This document shows positions 13,382 through 14,696 of a DNA stretch of 14,696 nt, in pieces. Source of the stretch: Candidatus Heimdallarchaeota archaeon AB_125 (lineage in GTDB: Archaea > Asgardarchaeota > Heimdallarchaeia > Heimdallarchaeales > Heimdallarchaeaceae). The translations under genes were made by a program, and so were the position numbers. Under the pieces are notes generated by a model, which had not been told where the DNA came from, did not search any database, and worked only from the letters and a program-made list of their open reading frames with translations. Position 1 is the first letter of the stretch, and each line of letters begins with the position of its first letter. The stretch lies in contig MEHH01000035.1 in assembly GCA_001940755.1 (NCBI GenBank), positions 1-14,696 of the forward strand, written 5' to 3'.

Positions 13382-14104
13382 CTACATCAAATCTAAAGTG
13401 CTTTGGTATGCTCTAGAGATGTCGATATTCTCAATTACTGATGATTTGGCTACTATTTCTGGAAGTTGAAGGTTTATCCAATTCATAGAATCTTCCATTT
13501 CTTTTCGCATATTTGGGTCAGTTTTTCGGAATATATCAACAAGCATGTCAAAATCAATATTTGTATTAGATTTTAAGACTTCTAACCAACTTCGTAGAGT
13601 AATAATTCTTTGAGAGGGAAGAATAAATTCAACAGAGTTGTTAATTCGATTTGTTACGACAACTCCTTTTATTTTCACTGGCATAAGTGAAAGGAATTTT
13701 CCTCCTAATTGTGTTCGGAAAAGAAGAGAAAGTATCTTAGTTTTATCGTTTATTCGAAGTCTAGAGTATAAATGGTCATAATCAACAAGTGATGTTCCAA
13801 AGAAAATCTTTGTGTCTCCATGTTCAATATTCAAAGCTGATTTAGATTCTAATATTGTATTGAGGTCATTTGTCTTGAATCTAATCGAGATAATTCGAGG
13901 TAGATCTTGAGTTAACTTATCTAAGATTTTATCAATATCTCCTTCAATAACCAAATCATCTCCGGATCGTGAAAAACGAGGATCAAACAATCGTTTAATT
14001 GTTACAGGTTCTTCCTCAAGAGCTGAATACAAATCATTCAAGCTTTCAATGGTGAGGGATTTTTGTGATATTCTAATCATTGTAGCTTCTGGCAGAGAAA
14101 ACAC
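13382..14104 (-). CDS. unrecognised cytoplasmic protein
   Basis: The 240-residue protein has no signal peptide, membrane helix or cysteine motif. It begins with a helix-strand region (LTIESLNDLYSALEEEPVTI), continues with IEGDIDKILDKLTQDLPRIISIRFK, a central strand-rich region (TKIFFGTSLVDYDHLYSRL, KFLSLMPVKIKGVVVTNR, SVEFILPSQRIITLRSWL) and a helical C-terminus (MRKEMEDSMNWINLQLPEIV). The coordinates use a GTG at 14104; an ATG at 14080 (MIRISQK) is a credible alternative start. A GAGGTG motif overlaps the GTG and is about 21 bases before the ATG, so it does not decide. It follows the neighbouring 14110 gene by 5 bases, so they form an operon and probably work together. I do not recognise the family. 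Confidence 0.8.
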   Translation of the reverse strand: MFSLPEATMIRISQKSLTIESLNDLYSALEEEPVTIKRLFDPRFSRSGDDLVIEGDIDKILDKLTQDLPRIISIRFKTNDLNTILESKSALNIEHGDTKIFFGTSLVDYDHLYSRLRINDKTKILSLLFRTQLGGKFLSLMPVKIKGVVVTNRINNSVEFILPSQRIITLRSWLEVLKSNTNIDFDMLVDIFRKTDPNMRKEMEDSMNWINLQLPEIVAKSSVIENIDISRAYQSTLDLM

Positions 14105-14109
14105 CTCAT

Positions 14110-14696
14110 TTAACTAAACCAAGAATCAAGTGATTTTTGTCCTTCAATTGATTCTTCCCAGGAAATACCAATGGTATCCAACAGTTGTAATAATGTAGAT
14201 TTAAGTAGTTCTTTAACTTTAGGTATATCCACATCAGATTTCTCTGCTAATTGAATTGGTTTTACTGAACATTCGCCACTTCTTTTTATTCTATCTGATA
14301 ATTTGATAGACTGGGTCTCTATCTTAAATGGTTTAGTTTTAATGAAACTGATTAAACTACCCACAGTTGGTTTTTCGCCATCAGGAAATGATTGAATAAG
14401 TTGAACCGCAGCTTGTAAAGGTTGAGTCCAGCTGTCATATTGATCAATTTTCTTGGAAAGTGTTACGGTTATAGCTAAATCATCAAGCTCGAAATTCCTT
14501 TTAGAGATAATTTGATTAACAGAATGTATTGTTTTGATTATCTTCTTCTTAGCTTCTTCCAAATCTCCTGGAGTTTGGACTTCAGATAGAATACTCAGTG
14601 CTTTCTCGAAAGGTCGTTTTGCTAATATAGGAGTATTTTTCTTCTTACCCATCAAACCTTTTACAATAGGATATCCCTTAGTTGTGATACCGAAAT
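14110..14696 (-). CDS. unrecognised protein, probably cut by the right edge
   Basis: The frame stays open from the stop at 14110 to the window edge, and the edge-side codons read FGITTKGYPIVKGLMGKKK without a stop. The gene may therefore begin outside; an ATG at 14652 (with a TTG just before it) is the best internal start and would give 181 residues. The protein is rich in Lys, Ser and Ile, with a helical region (FEKALSILSEVQTPGDLEEA), a mixed central part (LDDLAITVTLSKKIDQYDSW, VQLIQSFPDG) and a C-terminal helical part (LLKSTLLQLLDTIGISWEES). There are no membrane segments; the only cysteine noted is in SGECSV. It is the upstream partner of the 13382 gene, 5 bases away. Function unknown. Confidence 0.75.
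   Translation of the reverse strand, partial: FGITTKGYPIVKGLMGKKKNTPILAKRPFEKALSILSEVQTPGDLEEAKKKIIKTIHSVNQIISKRNFELDDLAITVTLSKKIDQYDSWTQPLQAAVQLIQSFPDGEKPTVGSLISFIKTKPFKIETQSIKLSDRIKRSGECSVKPIQLAEKSDVDIPKVKELLKSTLLQLLDTIGISWEESIEGQKSLDSWFS

Noticed and set aside
1..14696. tRNA or rRNA genes, CRISPR array, transposon ends or prophage genes
   Set aside because: No T-loop-like GGTTCGAATCC core with matching arms, no regularly spaced repeats, and no transposase, integrase or phage protein was seen by reading; a covariance-model scan could not be run.

Overview
The window is AT-rich, densely coding and archaeal. Several genes start a few bases downstream of TATA-like boxes, so short or absent leaders are likely. 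The content includes a RadA recombinase, a GTP-to-preQ0 pathway with an MptA/FolE2-type cyclohydrolase, a stand-alone ubiquitin-conjugating (E2) fold protein, a Ras/Rab-like small GTPase and a probable gelsolin-like protein. In an otherwise archaeal context this mix of eukaryotic-signature genes points to an Asgard archaeon (Promethearchaeota). The lineage within that group cannot be fixed from this window. No rRNA, tRNA, CRISPR array, insertion sequence or prophage gene was found.

Layout. 1-1810 (+): the end of a phosphatase-like reading frame entering from the left edge, then an RsmB/NSUN-family RNA m5C methyltransferase. 1829-2428 (-): a gelsolin-like protein with its own TATA box. 2488-6118 (-): a tight five-gene preQ0 operon in the order queE, mptA/folE2, DUF366, queD, queC, which should feed archaeosine (or queuosine) modification of tRNA. 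6193-6864 (-): a 54-residue ORF followed by the E2-like gene. 7017-8415 (+): a coiled-coil protein with an Ala/Pro-rich linker and a zinc-ribbon protein. 8432-9748 (-): RadA with two helix-hairpin-helix modules. 9909-11583 (-): a corrinoid adenosyltransferase, a membrane protein with paired CxxCxGxG motifs and a small GTPase. 11730-12590 (+): a 3-hydroxyacyl-CoA dehydrogenase. 12624-13307 (-): a signal-peptide-bearing, sequon-rich, single-pass protein. 13382-14696 (-): two unrecognised genes, the upstream one open to the right edge.

How the genes work together. The clearest unit is the preQ0 operon. Its four known enzymes account for the route GTP to dihydroneopterin phosphate to CPH4 to CDG to preQ0, leaving the DUF366 protein in the middle without a step. 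The other genes are short transcription units of housekeeping or cell-organisation type. The points most worth a second look are DUF366 in this operon, the small ORF plus E2 pair, the two-HhH RadA, the gelsolin-like protein and the TRAP-beta-like membrane glycoprotein. No unambiguous new multi-gene system stands out; the candidates are listed with their uncertainty.
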